A stretch of DNA of 14,823 nucleotides from an uncultured Clostridia bacterium. GTDB taxonomy: Bacteria; Bacillota; Clostridia; Christensenellales; Aristaeellaceae. The stretch is taken from positions 1-14,823 of the forward strand of contig CAMJXZ010000042.1 of the NCBI GenBank assembly GCA_946409855.1. Direction: 5' to 3'. The translations under genes were made by a program, and so were the position numbers. Positions 13,820-14,823 of this stretch are shown piece by piece. Positions within the stretch are counted from its first letter, which is position 1; each line of letters opens with the position of its first letter. The notes below the pieces were generated by a model that saw only the letters and a program-made list of their open reading frames with translations, was not told where the DNA came from and did no database searches.

Positions 13820-14548
13820 ATGCAGAAACAGTATAAGAATTATGTTTTCGATCTGTACGGGACCCTTGTCGACGTGCTGACGGACGAGGAAAGCCAGCGG
13901 CTGTGGACGTCCTTTGCCTGGTATCTGAAGCTGCTCGGCCTGCCTGCGGAAGCGGGATCCCTCAGGGCGGATTATCTGCGCCTGTGCGCGGAAGCGCAGC
14001 GGGCGAAGGCCGATATGCTCATGGCAAAAGGGATCGAAGGACCGTATGAAGCGGATATCCTGACCGTATGGCAGGCGCTGGGAAACGAAAAAGGTATGCG
14101 TTTGACCATCCGTCAGGCAACGGAAATATCCCGGGTGTTCCGCGCGCTGTCGCTCAGACGGCTCGGCCTGTTCCCCGGCGCTGCGGAGGTGCTCGGCGCG
14201 CTGCGGGCGGCGGGCAAAAAAGTGATCCTGCTTACAAACGCGCAGTCCGGCTTTACCCGCCCGGAGCTTCATCTGCTTGGGCTGGACACGGCCTTTGACG
14301 CGATATTTATTTCGGGCGACGCGGGCGTTAAAAAGCCGTCGCCCGCGTTTTTCGGTCTGCTTTGGCAGACGGGGCTCCGGCCGGAGGATTCCGTCATGGT
14401 CGGCAATGACGGCCGGTGCGATTGCCGGGGAGCTGCCGAAGCAGGCATGGACAGCTTTTATATACATACCGAACAATCTCCCGAGGATGAACCGGTATTG
14501 CCCAAAAATTGTCATAGAATCCGAACGCTGACCGATCTGATCGGCTGA
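13820..14548 (+). CDS. HAD-superfamily hydrolase (probable phosphatase)
   Basis: A 242-residue hydrolase with all four HAD motifs: motif I nucleophile Asp11 in FDLYGTLVDV, motif II Thr139 in VILLTNAQS, motif III Lys172 in GVKKPSP, and motif IV MVGNDGRCDCRGAAEAG with Asp197 and Asp201. The residue two after the nucleophile is Tyr13 rather than the Asp of classical phosphatases. Such DxYGT members include haloacid dehalogenases and many uncharacterised Firmicute phosphatase-like proteins, so phosphatase is likely but not certain. A helical cap of about 100 residues follows motif I. The ATG at 13820 has GGGAG 7 bases upstream; the GTG at 13814 would be too close to that site. It follows the LacI gene by 14 bases and is the last gene of the operon. 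The substrate is unknown. Confidence 0.9.
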   Translation: MQKQYKNYVFDLYGTLVDVLTDEESQRLWTSFAWYLKLLGLPAEAGSLRADYLRLCAEAQRAKADMLMAKGIEGPYEADILTVWQALGNEKGMRLTIRQATEISRVFRALSLRRLGLFPGAAEVLGALRAAGKKVILLTNAQSGFTRPELHLLGLDTAFDAIFISGDAGVKKPSPAFFGLLWQTGLRPEDSVMVGNDGRCDCRGAAEAGMDSFYIHTEQSPEDEPVLPKNCHRIRTLTDLIG

Positions 14549-14582
14549 TATTCAGGGAAATCGGGCCGGCGGTCAAAAACAG

Positions 14583-14620
14583 GGGGCTGTTGCAGAAGCA
14601 CAAGAATCTGCAGCAGCCCC
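14583..14620 (-). terminator. Terminator-like palindrome at the edge of the mobile-element remnant
   Basis: GGGGCTGTTGCAG (14583-14595) pairs with CTGCAGCAGCCCC (14608-14620), 12 of 13 positions, across a 12-base loop. On the minus strand the stem is followed by CTGTTTTTGA, a usable T tract. On the plus strand there is none, although the stem could still stop the HAD operon. The rest of 14549-14669 shows no coding match. Confidence 0.55.
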
Positions 14621-14669
14621 ATATCCATGTCCGTCTATAATGGAGGGTAGAATGACAGCACAAAAAAGC

Positions 14670-14823
14670 CTAGATGCCGATGTATATCGGATTTTCGATG
14701 AGCGCCCGAACGCTTGTCCCCCGCCAAAGAGATGTACCTCTTTTGGTTTTGATGCCGCGCTCATTCAGATACTGCGCTACCCGGTTTGTCCCGTATCCGT
14801 GATTAGTCAGCAGATCGAAGATT
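14670..14823 (-). pseudogene. Large serine recombinase, broken remnant (Recombinase domain, PF07508-like)
   Basis: Read on the minus strand from the window edge (first full codon at 14822), 50 codons translate into a clear Recombinase-domain segment: IFDLLTNHGYGTNRVAQYLN, then ERGIKTKRGTSLWRGTSVRA, then LIENPIYIGI, followed at once by TAG at 14672-14670. Intact large serine recombinases continue for 150-300 residues after the NPIYIG signature (zinc ribbon and coiled coil). None of that follows in any of the three frames of the next 120 bases. The gene is therefore cut off at its 3' side; the catalytic N-terminus would lie beyond the window. Base composition is lower in GC than the neighbouring operon, which fits a transferred element. 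It is read towards the HAD gene and unrelated to the sugar loci. Confidence 0.8.

Noticed and set aside
14583..14620. Terminal inverted repeat of an intact insertion sequence
   Set aside because: GGGCTGTTGCAG resembles some insertion-sequence ends, but both arms are 12 bases apart and no transposase lies between or beside them, so only a hairpin can be supported.
14652..14823. Plus-strand frame starting ATG at 14652 with GGAGGG just upstream and TATAAT at 14636-14641, open to the window end
   Set aside because: It is antisense to the recognisable recombinase sequence, its product matches nothing, and the TATAAT lies too close to the ribosome binding site for a normal leader.

Overview
The window looks like a stretch of a GC-rich, probably anaerobic, Clostridia-type Firmicute chromosome (gut or rumen relative). 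The evidence is sigma-A-type promoters, strong AAGGAGG ribosome binding sites, LplB/LplC and YesM/YesN-type proteins, and Mdx/Gan-type sugar permeases. I cannot name the species. It carries two carbohydrate-uptake loci side by side, and the debris of a mobile element lies at the right edge.

Region A (1-5078, minus strand) is an operon read right to left from a promoter at 5050-5078: a YesM-type sensor histidine kinase (4984-3227), a YesN-type AraC response regulator (3230-1992), an LplB-type permease (1975-1040), an LplC-type permease (1028-159) and the first 43 codons of a secreted solute-binding protein (129-1, running off the window). Region B (5150-8128, plus strand) diverges from it. An extended -10 promoter drives an FAD-dependent oxidoreductase (5183-6418) and a GH43-type glycosidase with a discoidin-like and an FN3-like module (6443-8128). 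Neither has a signal peptide. The simplest reading is that the two-component system senses a glycan fragment, the ABC transporter imports it, and the oxidoreductase and glycosidase process it in the cytoplasm.

Region C (8179-11862, minus strand) is a MalE-MalF-MalG-type operon: binding protein 11764-10553, large permease 10469-9114, small permease 9117-8239. A strong hairpin between regions B and C (8179-8211) probably ends both. An inter-gene hairpin separates malE from malF. Region D (11894-14548, plus strand) diverges from it: a PHP-family phosphatase (11986-12801), a LacI-family regulator (12798-13805) and a HAD-family hydrolase (13820-14548). The intergenic region between C and D holds two good back-to-back promoters and at least four copies of CGAAAC/GTTTCG placed where repressors bind. 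I propose it as the operator region of the LacI-family protein. Neither transporter locus encodes an ATPase subunit, so a shared MsmX-type ATPase elsewhere is expected.

Region E (14549-14823) holds no intact gene. It contains a terminator-like palindrome and, on the minus strand, the broken end of a large serine recombinase that stops inside its Recombinase domain. This marks the boundary of a decayed mobile element. No RNA genes, CRISPR array or intact insertion sequence were seen. The most interesting points are the CGAAAC operator cluster, the oxidoreductase plus intracellular GH43 pair, the phosphatase-regulator-phosphatase operon, a possible AUU start for the LplB-type permease, the lack of a lipobox in both binding proteins, and the recombinase scar.
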